Below, one piece after another: positions 25,586 through 34,719 of a DNA stretch of 64,000 nt. Both the position numbers and the translations under genes were made by a program. How positions within the stretch are numbered: the first letter of the stretch is position 1; each line of letters opens with the position of its first letter. Origin of the DNA: Desulfobacterales bacterium (GTDB taxonomy: Bacteria; Desulfobacterota; Desulfobacteria; Desulfobacterales; JALSRD01); contig JALSRD010000106.1 in the NCBI GenBank assembly GCA_026984935.1, positions 1-64,000 of the forward strand. Reading direction: 5' to 3'. The notes under the pieces are model-generated. The model ran no database searches and was not told the DNA's origin. It saw nothing but the letters and a program-made list of their open reading frames with translations.

Positions 25586-26122
25586 ATGCGCAGGTACGAA
25601 ACCATTGTAATTCTTGAACCCGATATTTCAGAAGAGCAGCGGCAGCCGCTTTACGACAAGCTCGGGGAATTTATCACCCGGCACAATGGGCTGCTGGTTA
25701 CGCTCGACGAATGGGGGTCAAAACACCTGGCCTACAGCATCCGCAAGCAGAACCGGGGCTTTTACACGCGCCTGGAGTACTGCGGCAACGGGGATCTCGT
25801 GGATACGCTGGAAAACTTTTTTCGTATCAACGAACGTTTTTTAAAGTACATGACGGTCCTTTTGCAGCAAGACGTCGACATTGAAGCCATCGAGGCCGAG
25901 ATCACCGCCGCCCGGGAACGCGAAGCCGCGGCCCAAGCGCCGGCAACGGCTGCCGAAGCCCCCGTGACAAATGATGAAGGCACTGCCAGCGGACCGGCGG
26001 ACGACAGCGCCGAAACACCGGACGCGCCTTCCGCAGACAGCACCACGTCCCCGGAAGCCCCTCAGGTTGAGGCATCATCGCCTGAAACCGTCGAGAACGA
26101 AACCAAGCAGGAGGAGTCATAG
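25586..26122 (+). CDS. rpsF: Ribosomal protein S6 with acidic C-terminal tail
   Basis: A 178-residue protein. Residues 1 to about 100 are canonical S6 ([48 protein letters not shown]). Residues from about 108 are a low-complexity tail of Ala, Glu, Pro, Thr and Ser. S6 is usually 95-135 residues, so this tail is long, although acidic extensions occur in other lineages. AAGGAGG precedes the ATG. First gene of rpsF-rpsR-YybS-rplI-dnaB. It binds S18 on the 30S platform. Confidence 0.97.
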   Translation: MRRYETIVILEPDISEEQRQPLYDKLGEFITRHNGLLVTLDEWGSKHLAYSIRKQNRGFYTRLEYCGNGDLVDTLENFFRINERFLKYMTVLLQQDVDIEAIEAEITAAREREAAAQAPATAAEAPVTNDEGTASGPADDSAETPDAPSADSTTSPEAPQVEASSPETVENETKQEES

Positions 26123-26123
26123 C

Positions 26124-26402
26124 ATGGCCAGATCCCCCCGGCCGGCCAAACGCGCCGGCGGATACCGCAAGCGGAGAATTTACCACCGACGCAAAGTATG
26201 CCGTTTCTGCGCCGATACCAGCCTGAAGATCGACTACAAGGACCCCAAGGCGCTGAAGTATTATATTACGGAACGCGGCAAAATCATACCACGGCGCATT
26301 TCGGGAGCATGCGCCAAGCATCAGCGCGAACTGACGCGGGCCATCAAGCGCGCGCGCACCATTGCCCTGCTGCCCTACGTCGGCTCTCTGGATTACCGGT
26401 AG
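26124..26402 (+). CDS. rpsR: Ribosomal protein S18
   Basis: A 92-residue basic 30S protein that pairs with S6. The family core is KKVCRFCAD-like (here [18 protein letters not shown]) and [20 protein letters not shown]. The three cysteines and the histidine suggest a zinc-binding form. ATG 26124 lies one base after the rpsF stop and has GGAGG just upstream, inside rpsF. Confidence 0.97.
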   Translation: MARSPRPAKRAGGYRKRRIYHRRKVCRFCADTSLKIDYKDPKALKYYITERGKIIPRRISGACAKHQRELTRAIKRARTIALLPYVGSLDYR

Positions 26403-26417
26403 CCCGACAGCATATGC

Positions 26418-27401
26418 ATGCAGAGAAAAACCGTGCCCAGGGTTGCAACCAAGGATGCCGCCAGAGATATCGTAAGCGGAGTGGCGCTTACCGGTTTTGT
26501 CTTCGCCGTATCGATTTATATCCCCATTGCCGGATTTTTCTCTGCGCTCTTCATCCCGTTGCCCGTAATCTTTTACCGGGTTAAACTCGGCAGGAACGCC
26601 GGCAGCATCGTACCGGGCATTGCCGCCGTGCTGATGCTGCTGGCCATTGGCCGCCTTTCCATCGACCTGTGGTTTTTCGTTGAGCTGCTTTTGATGGGAT
26701 TTGTGATGGGGGAGCTTTTCGAGCGCCGCCTCTCCGTCGAAAAAACCGTGCTGTACACCAGCGCGGCAGCCATGGGCAGCACCGTGCTGGCACTGGTTTT
26801 TTACAGTGCGGTTTCGCATACCGCCGTGACCGCACTGGTGTCGGACTATGTATCGCAAAACCTGCAGCTCACGTTGAAGCTGTACCGGAATATGGGGGTT
26901 TCGCAGGAAAACATCGACCTGATTGCAAAATCGCTGGACCACATCCAGTATTACCTGGTGCGCATGCTGCCCTCCATCATGGCGGTTTCAACGCTCTTTG
27001 CCGCCTGGGTCAACCTGCTGCTGGCCAGGTCACTGCTGCGGGCCAAGACCCAGGCGGCGGTGGATTTCGGGACGTTGAACCACTGGCAGGCGCCCGAGCA
27101 CCTGGTTTGGGGAGTGATCGGCTGCGGCACGCTGCTGCTTGTCGCGGGGTCGGCCGGCCGGCTGATCGGTTTAAACGGTCTGCTGGTCCTGATGACCGTC
27201 TATCTTTTCCAGGGCCTGGCGATCGTCGCCTTTTTCTTCGAGAAGAAGCACTTCCCCCGCATGTTCAGAATTTTTTTGTACACGCTCATCGCCGTGCAGC
27301 AGATGCTGCTTTTGATCATTATCGTGGTGGGACTGTTCGACACCTGGTTCAATTTCCGCAAAATCGGTCCCACGGCAACCGATGAAACCGATTCAATCTA
27401 A
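26418..27401 (+). CDS. YybS/DUF2232 family membrane protein
   Basis: A 327-residue integral membrane protein with about eight hydrophobic segments. Family membership is recognised from position between rpsR and rplI and the polytopic pattern; the YybS (DUF2232) family is often encoded there. Function is unknown; a transport or energy-coupling role has been suggested for related proteins. The start is ATG 26418, 15 bases after the rpsR stop, with no clear ribosome site. Confidence 0.75.
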   Translation: MQRKTVPRVATKDAARDIVSGVALTGFVFAVSIYIPIAGFFSALFIPLPVIFYRVKLGRNAGSIVPGIAAVLMLLAIGRLSIDLWFFVELLLMGFVMGELFERRLSVEKTVLYTSAAAMGSTVLALVFYSAVSHTAVTALVSDYVSQNLQLTLKLYRNMGVSQENIDLIAKSLDHIQYYLVRMLPSIMAVSTLFAAWVNLLLARSLLRAKTQAAVDFGTLNHWQAPEHLVWGVIGCGTLLLVAGSAGRLIGLNGLLVLMTVYLFQGLAIVAFFFEKKHFPRMFRIFLYTLIAVQQMLLLIIIVVGLFDTWFNFRKIGPTATDETDSI

Positions 27402-27486
27402 ACTAAATGCGCGGTGCCTCGTGCGCACCAGGATCCATGCCCCAAGTTTTTGGTCGCATAACGTCTTCAGACAATTGGAGGTTGAC

Positions 27487-27930
27487 ATGAAGGTCATCTT
27501 GAAGGAAACCATTCAGTCACTTGGTATTATCGGCAGTGAAGTTACCGTGGCCAACGGCTACGCCCGCAACTACCTGCTGCCCCAGGGCAAAGCCGTCCGG
27601 GCAACGCCTGCCAACCGCCACATGATCGATCAGCAGCGCGCCAAGTTCGAGCTGCAGATCGCCAAGGAGAAGGGCATCGCCGAAGAAATGGCCAACCGGC
27701 TCAAAGAAGTCGTGTGCCAGATTCCGGCAAAAGTCCGCGAAGACCAGCATTTGTATGGCTCGGTCACCGTCCGCGACATTGTCAACGCTCTGGCCAAACA
27801 GGACATCGAAGTGGAAAAACGCATGGTGCTGCTGAGCTCGCCCATCAAAACCACGGGCAGCCACAAAGTTCCCATCCGGGTCTACAAGGAAGTCGAGCCT
27901 GAAATCACCGTTGAGGTCGTCCCCGAATAG
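27487..27930 (+). CDS. rplI: Ribosomal protein L9
   Basis: A 147-residue 50S protein. The N-terminal rRNA-binding domain begins MKVILKETIQSLGIIGSEV with VANGYARNYLLPQGKA, followed by the long helix and C-terminal domain (LYGSVTVRDIVNAL). Length is normal (about 148). GGAGG precedes ATG 27487. Confidence 0.97.
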   Translation: MKVILKETIQSLGIIGSEVTVANGYARNYLLPQGKAVRATPANRHMIDQQRAKFELQIAKEKGIAEEMANRLKEVVCQIPAKVREDQHLYGSVTVRDIVNALAKQDIEVEKRMVLLSSPIKTTGSHKVPIRVYKEVEPEITVEVVPE

Positions 27931-27975
27931 TCCTGCCTGCCGTCACCCGGCATGCTGGGGACCGGAGCAAATCCC

Positions 27976-29367
27976 ATGGCCAACAGTGCGCCAACCGGAA
28001 CAGATTCCGTTACCGCCCATGTCCTGCCCCAGGCTGTCGAAGCCGAGGAGCGCCTGATCTGCGCCATTCTGCTGGACAACAGCCTTTTGTTCGACGTGCT
28101 GGAACTGCTGGGTCCCGAAGATTTTTACCGCCCGGCGCACCAGAAAATCTTCGCCGCCGTCAGCGACCTGTTTGCCAGAAGTGAGCCCGTTGATCTGATT
28201 ACCTGCACCCAGGCCCTGAAGGAAAAGGGCCAACTCAAGGCCGCGGGCGGAGCAACTTACCTGGCACAGCTGGTCAACACGGCCCCGGCGGCGGTCAATG
28301 CCCGCCAATATGCCAAGATCATCCATGACAAGGCCTGCCTCAGACGCCTGATCCAAAAAGCCAGCGCCATCGTCCAGCGATGCTACGAAGGCCGCGGCAG
28401 CGTCAACGAAACCATCGATTTCGCCGAGCGTGCGATCTTTGAAATCGCCGAAAACAAGACCTCGCCCACCTTTTACCCCATCAGCAAGATCATTCTGAAA
28501 AACATCGACATGCTGGAGGAGCGCCAGGGGAAAAAGGCCCTGATCACCGGGGTGCCTTCCGGCTTCAGCCAGCTGGACAGCCTGACTTCGGGCTTTCAGA
28601 ACTCCGACCTGATCATCCTGGCGGCACGTCCGAGCATGGGCAAAACCGCACTGGCATTGAACATCGCACGCCACGCTGCGGTGACGGAAAACATTCCCGT
28701 GGCAATCTTTTCCCTGGAAATGTCCCGCGAACAGCTCTCTTTGCGGATGCTCTGCGCTGAAGCCAGCGTCGATTCCATGCGGCTGCGCAGCGGTTTCTTC
28801 AACGACGAGGAATGGCAGGCCCTGACCGAGGCGGCGGGTGTCCTGTCCGACGCGCCGATTTTTATCGACGATTCACCCAGCATCTCGGCAATGGAAATCC
28901 GCGCCAAGGCCCGGCGTCTGAAGATGGACAAAGGGCTGGGCCTGATTATCATCGACTACCTCCAGCTCATGCAGGCGCGCCGCCTTTCCGAACGCCGGGA
29001 TCTGGAAGTGTCCGAGATTTCACGGGCGCTCAAAGCCCTGGCCAAAGAACTCGACCTGCCCGTCATCGCCCTGTCGCAGCTGAACCGCATGCTGGAGCAA
29101 CGCAGCGACAAACGGCCCCAGTTGTCCGACCTGCGGGAGTCCGGCGCGCTGGAACAGGATGCCGACGTTGTGGCCTTTATCTACCGCGACGAGGTCTACA
29201 ACAAGGACGAGGACAACCCCCGCAGGGGTACCGCTGAAATTCTGCTGAAAAAACAACGCAACGGCCCTACCGGCGAAGTGAACCTGGCTTTTCTGAAGGC
29301 CTATACGCGCTTCGAAACTCTAGAGACATATCACGAGCCCCAGACGCAGTATTCAGAAAGCCGGTGA
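27976..29367 (+). CDS. dnaB: Replicative DNA helicase DnaB
   Basis: A 463-residue hexameric helicase that unwinds the fork. The N-terminal domain starts LPQAVEAEERLICAILLDNSL. The RecA-like domain has Walker A in ARPSMGKTALAL, Walker B in LIIIDYLQLM and the DLRESGALEQDADVV motif. ATG 27976 has GGAG 8 bases upstream; ATG 27952 in the same frame is less likely. No intein or insertion is seen. Its stop overlaps the hflX start by 4 bases. Confidence 0.96.
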   Translation: MANSAPTGTDSVTAHVLPQAVEAEERLICAILLDNSLLFDVLELLGPEDFYRPAHQKIFAAVSDLFARSEPVDLITCTQALKEKGQLKAAGGATYLAQLVNTAPAAVNARQYAKIIHDKACLRRLIQKASAIVQRCYEGRGSVNETIDFAERAIFEIAENKTSPTFYPISKIILKNIDMLEERQGKKALITGVPSGFSQLDSLTSGFQNSDLIILAARPSMGKTALALNIARHAAVTENIPVAIFSLEMSREQLSLRMLCAEASVDSMRLRSGFFNDEEWQALTEAAGVLSDAPIFIDDSPSISAMEIRAKARRLKMDKGLGLIIIDYLQLMQARRLSERRDLEVSEISRALKALAKELDLPVIALSQLNRMLEQRSDKRPQLSDLRESGALEQDADVVAFIYRDEVYNKDEDNPRRGTAEILLKKQRNGPTGEVNLAFLKAYTRFETLETYHEPQTQYSESR

Positions 29368-31049
29368 AAAAAGTTTATGGCCACAAAACGGGGCTGAAAC
29401 CCAACCAGCTCCGCCGCATGGAGAGACTTTACCGCCGTCGAACCCCCCCCGAGTATCTGGTCACACCGGAACTGGCCCGTGAACTGGCAGGCCTCTCGCG
29501 CGACATCCGGCGGCAGCTCGGTCTGCTGATCGATCGCCGGGGACACGTAACACACGTCATTGTCGGCGACCAGCAGGGCATCGTGATCCCCGCCACCCGC
29601 GACCACCGCCTGGCGCCGGGGCGCCTGAAGGGACTGCGCTGCGTTCACACGCACCTCAAGGACGAACCGCTTTCCTCTGACGACCTGACCGATCTGGAAC
29701 TGCTGCGGCTGGACCTGATGGCCGCCATTACCGTTGACCGCCGCGGGCTGCCGCAGCGCGTTCACGTGGGGCACATCCTGCCCCGGCCGGCCGGCCGGCA
29801 GACCTGCCGTACACTGGAGCCGCTTTACGCACATGCGCTGGATATCGGCTGCCTGGACCTGATCAACGCCCTTGAAAGCGAACTCGCCCATATGCGCCAG
29901 AGCAGCGGCATCGGCGGCAGCAGGGATGAACGTGCGCTGCTGGTCAGCGTCTCAACCGGTTCCCGGCAGGCGGCCCGCCAGTCATTGGACGAACTCGAAG
30001 CACTGGCCGCCAGCAGTGGTATCAAGGTCATCGGCCGTATGCTGCAGCTGCGGTCGCATGCCAACCCGCGTTTCCTGCTGGGAAGCGGCAAGCTCAGGGA
30101 GCTGATCATCGAGGCTTTGCAGAAGGGCGCCTCGCTGATCATATTCGACCAGGAGCTGAATCCCTCGCAGATGCGCTCCATTACCGACATGACCGAGCTG
30201 AAGGTCATCGACCGGACGCAGCTGATCCTCGACATCTTCTCCCAGCGGGCCCGCAGCCGGGAAGGCAAGCTGCAGGTGGAACTGGCTCAACTGAAGTACA
30301 TGCTGCCGCGCCTGGTAACGAAAAACACGGCCATGTCCCGCCTGACCGGGGGAATCGGCGGGCGCGGACCCGGCGAGACCAAGCTCGAGATCAACCGCCG
30401 GCGGGTACGCCAGCGCATCGGGCGACTGGAACGTGCGATAGAGGGCGTCAAACACAGCCGGCAGCACCAGAAAGCTCTGCGGCGAAGGCATCGCCTGCCG
30501 ATTATATCCATCGTCGGATACACCAACGCAGGTAAATCCACCCTGCTCAACACCCTCACCCACAGCCGCGTGGCCGTCCAGAACCGCCTCTTCGCCACCC
30601 TGGACCCCTCCAGCCGACGGCTCCGGTTTCCCCGGGACATGGAAGTCATCATCACCGACACCGTGGGGTTCATCAAAGACCTGCCCGCCGATCTGCTGGT
30701 CGCTTTCCGGGCGACGCTCGAAGAACTCGAAAGCGCCGACCTGCTGTTGCACGTCATCGACATCAGCAACCCGCGTTTTGAAAACCAGATCCTGGCCGTG
30801 GAAAAAATCCTGCGCGACCTTTCCCTGGAGCACATCCCGCTGCTGCGGGTCCTCAACAAGAGCGATCTGGTGCCGGCGGAAGCGTTACAGCGGCTGGAGC
30901 GCAGTTTACGGGGAACAGCCGTTTCCGCGTTGGATCGCGCGTCACTGAGGCCCCTGATCCGCAAAATCGAAACGGCCGCCAGCCTGGCGCATGAAGGGTT
31001 TGCAGCGGCATCGCCCGGCGGGGTTGACAGGGGCCGGGGTCGGCGTTAA
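29364..31049 (+). CDS. hflX: Ribosome-associated GTPase HflX
   Basis: A 561-residue GTPase that splits or rescues ribosomes. The glycine-rich motif GGIGGRGPGETKLEINRR precedes the G domain: G1 in GYTNAGKSTLLN, G3 in DTVGFIKDLP, G4 in NKSD. The N-terminal ~190 residues form the extra domain seen in long HflX forms; E. coli HflX is about 426. The GTG start at 29364 overlaps the dnaB stop (GTGA), indicating translational coupling. Confidence 0.93.
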   Translation: MKKVYGHKTGLKPNQLRRMERLYRRRTPPEYLVTPELARELAGLSRDIRRQLGLLIDRRGHVTHVIVGDQQGIVIPATRDHRLAPGRLKGLRCVHTHLKDEPLSSDDLTDLELLRLDLMAAITVDRRGLPQRVHVGHILPRPAGRQTCRTLEPLYAHALDIGCLDLINALESELAHMRQSSGIGGSRDERALLVSVSTGSRQAARQSLDELEALAASSGIKVIGRMLQLRSHANPRFLLGSGKLRELIIEALQKGASLIIFDQELNPSQMRSITDMTELKVIDRTQLILDIFSQRARSREGKLQVELAQLKYMLPRLVTKNTAMSRLTGGIGGRGPGETKLEINRRRVRQRIGRLERAIEGVKHSRQHQKALRRRHRLPIISIVGYTNAGKSTLLNTLTHSRVAVQNRLFATLDPSSRRLRFPRDMEVIITDTVGFIKDLPADLLVAFRATLEELESADLLLHVIDISNPRFENQILAVEKILRDLSLEHIPLLRVLNKSDLVPAEALQRLERSLRGTAVSALDRASLRPLIRKIETAASLAHEGFAAASPGGVDRGRGRR

Positions 31050-31061
31050 AAGTTGGCGACT

Positions 31062-31847
31062 ATGGATATAAACCCGATTATGGAAGTGGCCACCGCTGCG
31101 GCATACCAGAGCGCACAGGTACTGCAGAACTATCTCGGCGGCAGCTATGAAATTCGCAAGAAAAGTGAAAAGGACCTGGTGACCGCGGCCGACACGGCTT
31201 CCGAGTCGGTCATCCGCAGGACCATCGCCGGGACTTTTCCACAGCACAGCATTCTGGCCGAAGAAAGCGGATTGCACACCGGCAGGTCCGACTGCACCTG
31301 GATCGTCGATCCGCTGGATGGCACAACCAACTTTGCCCACCAGCTGGGGGTCTTCTGCATATCGATCGCATTTGCGTACAAGGGCGCCATTGTCGCCGGA
31401 GTGGTTTTAAATCCGGTCAGCGGTGAACTCTTCACCGCCGCTGCACACCGCGGCGCCCAGCTGAACGGCCAGCCCATCCGGGTATCTGCGACAGCGCACA
31501 TCTCGGAAAGCCTGCTGGCAACCGGCTTTCCTTATGACAAGGTCGCACACATGGACATCCTCATGGCACGCTTCAGGGCGTTTCTGGGCGCCTGCCAAGG
31601 CATGCGGCGCATGGGCAGCGCTGCGCTGGATCTGTGCTTTCTGGCCTGCGGGCGTTTTGACGGCTACTGGGAACAAAACCTCAAGCCGTGGGATACGGCG
31701 GCCGGAATGCTGATCGTCAACGAAGCCGGCGGACGGGTGTCCGATTTTTCGGACCAACCGTTCGACATCGGGAAAAAGGAAATCCTGGCGAGCAACGGAC
31801 GAATTCACGAAGCGATGCTGGCCGTGCTTAAAACGGACGATCAGTAA
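31062..31847 (+). CDS. suhB: Inositol monophosphatase family protein
   Basis: A 261-residue Mg-dependent phosphatase. Motifs are DLVTAADTASE, AEESG, the metal site WIVDPLDGTTNFAH and the C-terminal WEQNLKPWDTAAGMLIVNEAGG. Such enzymes act on inositol phosphate, NADP or other sugar phosphates; the substrate cannot be told from sequence, so the symbol is provisional. ATG 31062 was preferred to TTG 31053. The gene's 3' end overlaps the convergent dnaA gene by 7 bases. Confidence 0.88.
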   Translation: MDINPIMEVATAAAYQSAQVLQNYLGGSYEIRKKSEKDLVTAADTASESVIRRTIAGTFPQHSILAEESGLHTGRSDCTWIVDPLDGTTNFAHQLGVFCISIAFAYKGAIVAGVVLNPVSGELFTAAAHRGAQLNGQPIRVSATAHISESLLATGFPYDKVAHMDILMARFRAFLGACQGMRRMGSAALDLCFLACGRFDGYWEQNLKPWDTAAGMLIVNEAGGRVSDFSDQPFDIGKKEILASNGRIHEAMLAVLKTDDQ

Positions 31848-33190
31848 TCGCCGGTTTCCAGCTTTTTCTGCAGAAACATCACCTGCTTTTTCATGGCACT
31901 GCTCTTCTGGATGCCCTTTTCAACACTTCCGATGGCGTGCAGCGCGGTGGCATGGTAGCGGTTGAAGCTCTTCCCGATCACCTGCAGCGGGGAATCGGTG
32001 TAGCGGCGCGCAAGATACATGGCAATCTGCCGTGGCCGTACGATGGCCTGTTTGCGCGACCGCGAAACGATGTCGGCCGCCGATACGTTGTAGTGCCGGC
32101 AGACGAGCTTCTTGATCACCTCGATGGTGACCTTTTTGCGCTGCCGGGTGATGTACTTCACCACGCTCTCGGCCAGACTCAGATCGGCCGGAATCCCCAT
32201 GAGGGACGACTTGGCGCTGACACCCACCAGACCGCTTTCAAGCTGGCGCACGTCTTCTGTCAGCTCGGAGGCCAGGTAGCGCACGATTTCATCGGGGATC
32301 CGGCTGCCGTATGCACGGGCCTTTTTATGCAGGATGCGCACACGCGTTTTGAAATCAGGGGGTTCGATGGTCGAAAGCAGCCCGTAGGAGAGCCTTGAGC
32401 GCAACTTTCCGGAAAGCTTGGGAATTGCCGAAGGCTGGTAGCAGCTGGAGAAGATAATCTTGCGGTCGGCTTCCAGAAGCGCGTCCAGCGTCAGGGCAAG
32501 CTCAACCTGGGTACGTTCCTTGCCGGAGAGGTAATGGACGTCTTCAAGCAGCAGCACGTCACAGCACCGCCGGTATTTTTCCTTGAACTGGTCGATGACA
32601 TCTTCGCGAAAGGCGTGCACCATTTCACTGCTGAAGTCTTCAGCCGTCATGTAGTAAACCCGTTCTCCCGGAAATTCAGACAGAATAAAGTGCCCGATGG
32701 CCTGGGACAGGTGGCTTTTGCCCATGCCGGGTTTTGACAGCAGAAAAAGGGCGTTCTGGCAGCTGTTCCGGCGCTGTTTGTGCGACGCCAGGGAAAGCGC
32801 GGCGGAATAGGCAAAGTCATTGCTCTCGCCCACCACGAACTGGTCAAAAGTAAAGTCACGCCGCAGCAGGCGGCCGTTCTGAGGCCGGATGGCCATGTTG
32901 GGCAGCGGCTGCTGGCGAAGACCGGCCGGCTTTGCGGGCGCTTTCTGATTCCCCTTGAGCACATCGACGATGATGTCCATCGACTGACCGTGCAGACTCT
33001 CGACCTCGGCGCGGATCAGATCCAGGTAATGCGTTTTAACCCGGTTTTTCGAAAAACAGTTCGGACTGTGAAGGGTGATGCTCCGGGCATCGGAACCGGC
33101 GAACTGCAGCGGTTCAATCCACATGCTAAAGGTGTGTCCGGGGATCTTTTTCCTGATGGCGGTCTTGACCTTTTTCCAAAAAAGTTCCAT
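31841..33190 (-). CDS. dnaA: DnaA-family replication initiator, divergent
   Basis: A 449-residue protein with all four DnaA domains. Domain I contains FSMWIEPLQF. The AAA+ domain has Walker A LLSKPGMGKSHLSQAIGH, Walker B LLLEDVHYLSGKERTQ (first Asp replaced by Glu) and an arginine in GKLRSRLSYGL. The DNA-binding domain has RPRQIAMYLARRYTD and then FNRYHATALHA, where common DnaA has GGRDHTTVLHA. Origin recognition may therefore differ. No dnaN or recF follows. ATG 33190 has only a weak AGG upstream. It could be the main initiator of this lineage or a second DnaA. Confidence 0.85.
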   Translation of the reverse strand: MELFWKKVKTAIRKKIPGHTFSMWIEPLQFAGSDARSITLHSPNCFSKNRVKTHYLDLIRAEVESLHGQSMDIIVDVLKGNQKAPAKPAGLRQQPLPNMAIRPQNGRLLRRDFTFDQFVVGESNDFAYSAALSLASHKQRRNSCQNALFLLSKPGMGKSHLSQAIGHFILSEFPGERVYYMTAEDFSSEMVHAFREDVIDQFKEKYRRCCDVLLLEDVHYLSGKERTQVELALTLDALLEADRKIIFSSCYQPSAIPKLSGKLRSRLSYGLLSTIEPPDFKTRVRILHKKARAYGSRIPDEIVRYLASELTEDVRQLESGLVGVSAKSSLMGIPADLSLAESVVKYITRQRKKVTIEVIKKLVCRHYNVSAADIVSRSRKQAIVRPRQIAMYLARRYTDSPLQVIGKSFNRYHATALHAIGSVEKGIQKSSAMKKQVMFLQKKLETGDY

Positions 33191-33751
33191 GCAACCTTTA
33201 ACCTGACAATCCGGCAAAAAACCACTTCGAGGTTGAAAAACGGAGCTAAAAAAGGGCAAATAGCGAATTTACAACTGCTTAGGGGCGATGACGCGGAAAT
33301 TTCTCAAACGAATCAAGTGGGCCGATAACTACTGGATGCGGTCGGCGATGTCAATCCTGATGAACTGTGTTTTTTGCACGGGCACATCCAGCACCTTTCC
33401 AATGGCTTTCAATATATTGTTATTAAAAGAAATTCAAACGCATGGGAATTCAACCGCTTTGAAATACAGCATTTTGGCACTGCGGGTTTTTCGTAAGGAT
33501 TTTAAGCAGATCCAAAGTTTTGAACACGTTTTAAACACCTCACCCCCTCGAGAAATCTGCTTTTTTCTGCGAATAACTCATATTTTTAAAAAAATGTGAT
33601 TTCACCTGAAGATGGTCATTTACCCCGCCAAAAGCCGCGCCTGCAGGTGCACACAAAAGCAACCGGGGCCCTTGTGTAACACGGTACGTCCACGGCCCGC
33701 GGGGGTGCTTGCGCACCTTTTGCCGACGCTTCGCTCGGTCGGATTTGCCGT
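33191..33751. other. AT-rich intergenic region upstream of dnaA
   Basis: 561 bases with no convincing gene; a 103-codon plus-strand frame at 33288-33599 has no family features or ribosome site. It has AT-rich blocks (33405-33435, 33575-33600), a tandem pair TTTTGAACAC/TTTTAAACAC (33516-33535) and two GC hairpins at its right end. No perfect TTATCCACA box was found; TTTTGCACG at about 33374 is one mismatch from TTTTNCACA. It could hold an origin or simply the dnaA promoter. Confidence 0.5.
33704..33742 (-). terminator. Tandem hairpins after the DsbA-like gene
   Basis: On the minus strand, CCGAC-(10 nt with GAGCGAAGC)-GTCGG (33742-33723) is followed by GGTGC-GCAA-GCACC (33717-33704), a 5-bp stem with a GNRA tetraloop. 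They begin 10 bases after the stop of the DsbA-like gene. The GAGCGAAGC core resembles the 45-nt repeats at 159 and 7785. A typical T-run is lacking. Confidence 0.45.
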
Positions 33752-34510
33752 TTACCCCTTGGGTTTTTCGGCCAGCAGCCGGTCAATGACCTCCGTGAAG
33801 CGATCAATGCGCTGGGCGCCGACCACCACGACGCCGTTGATGATAAAAGTCGGCGTTGCGCTGAACTTGTGGGCCTTGGCCCGCGCCTTCTCCGCAGCGA
33901 TCTGCTTGGCTACCGCTGCCGAATGGCGGTCTTTCTCGAACCGCCCAAGGTCCAGTCCGAGCTGCTTGGCAAAGGCCATGTAGCGTTTGGCATCCAGCTC
34001 CCGGTGATGGGCAAACAGCAGGTCGTGGTACGGCCAGAACTGGCCCTGCTTAAAGGCCGCCAATGCCGCCCTGGCCGCCGGCACCGCCTGTTTGTGGAAA
34101 GTCAACGGATTGTTTTTAAAGACCAGTCGCAGTTTACCGGGATATACCTTGAAAAGCTGCTCCATCGTATGCGAGGCCCTGGCGCAGTATGGGCACTCGA
34201 AATCCGTATATTCAATGATGGTAATCGGAGCGTCATGCGGACCCTTTTGGGGATTCGCTTTACTGACGATATCCTTAACACGTTTTTTAAAACGCCGCTC
34301 CATTTCCTGCCGGTGTTCAGCATCCCTCTTTTGCCGCAGGTAGCTGTTAACGGCGTCATAGATCACCTTGGGGTTATCTTTGATAACCTGGAGGATCAGC
34401 TGGCGCAGCGCCGCATCATCCGTGGGAACCGGAGCAGCTGCAGCGCGGGTAGCGGTACTTCCTATTGACACGGCGATCAGGCAGGTCCATAGCAGTACAA
34501 ACTTTTTCAA
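33752..34510 (-). CDS. DsbA-family thiol:disulfide oxidoreductase
   Basis: A 252-residue exported thioredoxin-fold protein. An N-terminal signal peptide (KKFVLLWTCLIAVSIG, ends near TRAAAA) is followed by a helical linker and the DsbA-like domain with C106-P-Y-C109 in YTDFECPYCARA and a cis-Pro region at KFSATPTFIINGV. The start is TTG 34510 behind AAAGGAG; the frame stays open upstream but without a signal-like start. It probably oxidises or isomerises cysteines in the periplasm. Single gene, divergent from the small membrane protein. Confidence 0.87.
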   Translation of the reverse strand: MKKFVLLWTCLIAVSIGSTATRAAAAPVPTDDAALRQLILQVIKDNPKVIYDAVNSYLRQKRDAEHRQEMERRFKKRVKDIVSKANPQKGPHDAPITIIEYTDFECPYCARASHTMEQLFKVYPGKLRLVFKNNPLTFHKQAVPAARAALAAFKQGQFWPYHDLLFAHHRELDAKRYMAFAKQLGLDLGRFEKDRHSAAVAKQIAAEKARAKAHKFSATPTFIINGVVVVGAQRIDRFTEVIDRLLAEKPKG

Positions 34511-34635
34511 ACCAAACTCCTTTCCGATCCTGCACCATCCGGAATCGGCATCTTCCGACGTCTTCAGGACTTTTGCAGGTCTTGGCGCAAAGATGATATG
34601 CTTTTGTAAGTTACTGACAATTAGCCATTTTAAAC

Positions 34636-34664
34636 TTGACAGCGCCCGCACCTTTATTTAACCT
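34636..34664 (+). promoter_or_regulatory. Candidate promoter for the 100-aa membrane protein
   Basis: TTGACA at 34636-34641, 17-base spacer, TAACCT at 34659-34664. It lies 56 bases before ATG 34720. Confidence 0.4.
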
Positions 34665-34719
34665 ATCTTTTATAAGGCGGTGGACATCCAACGAACGCCC
34701 TGCCAAAAAGGAGGCCAGT

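Noticed and set aside
33288-33599. A 103-codon plus-strand frame upstream of dnaA
   Set aside because: AT-rich non-coding composition, no ribosome site and no domain. Treated as intergenic.
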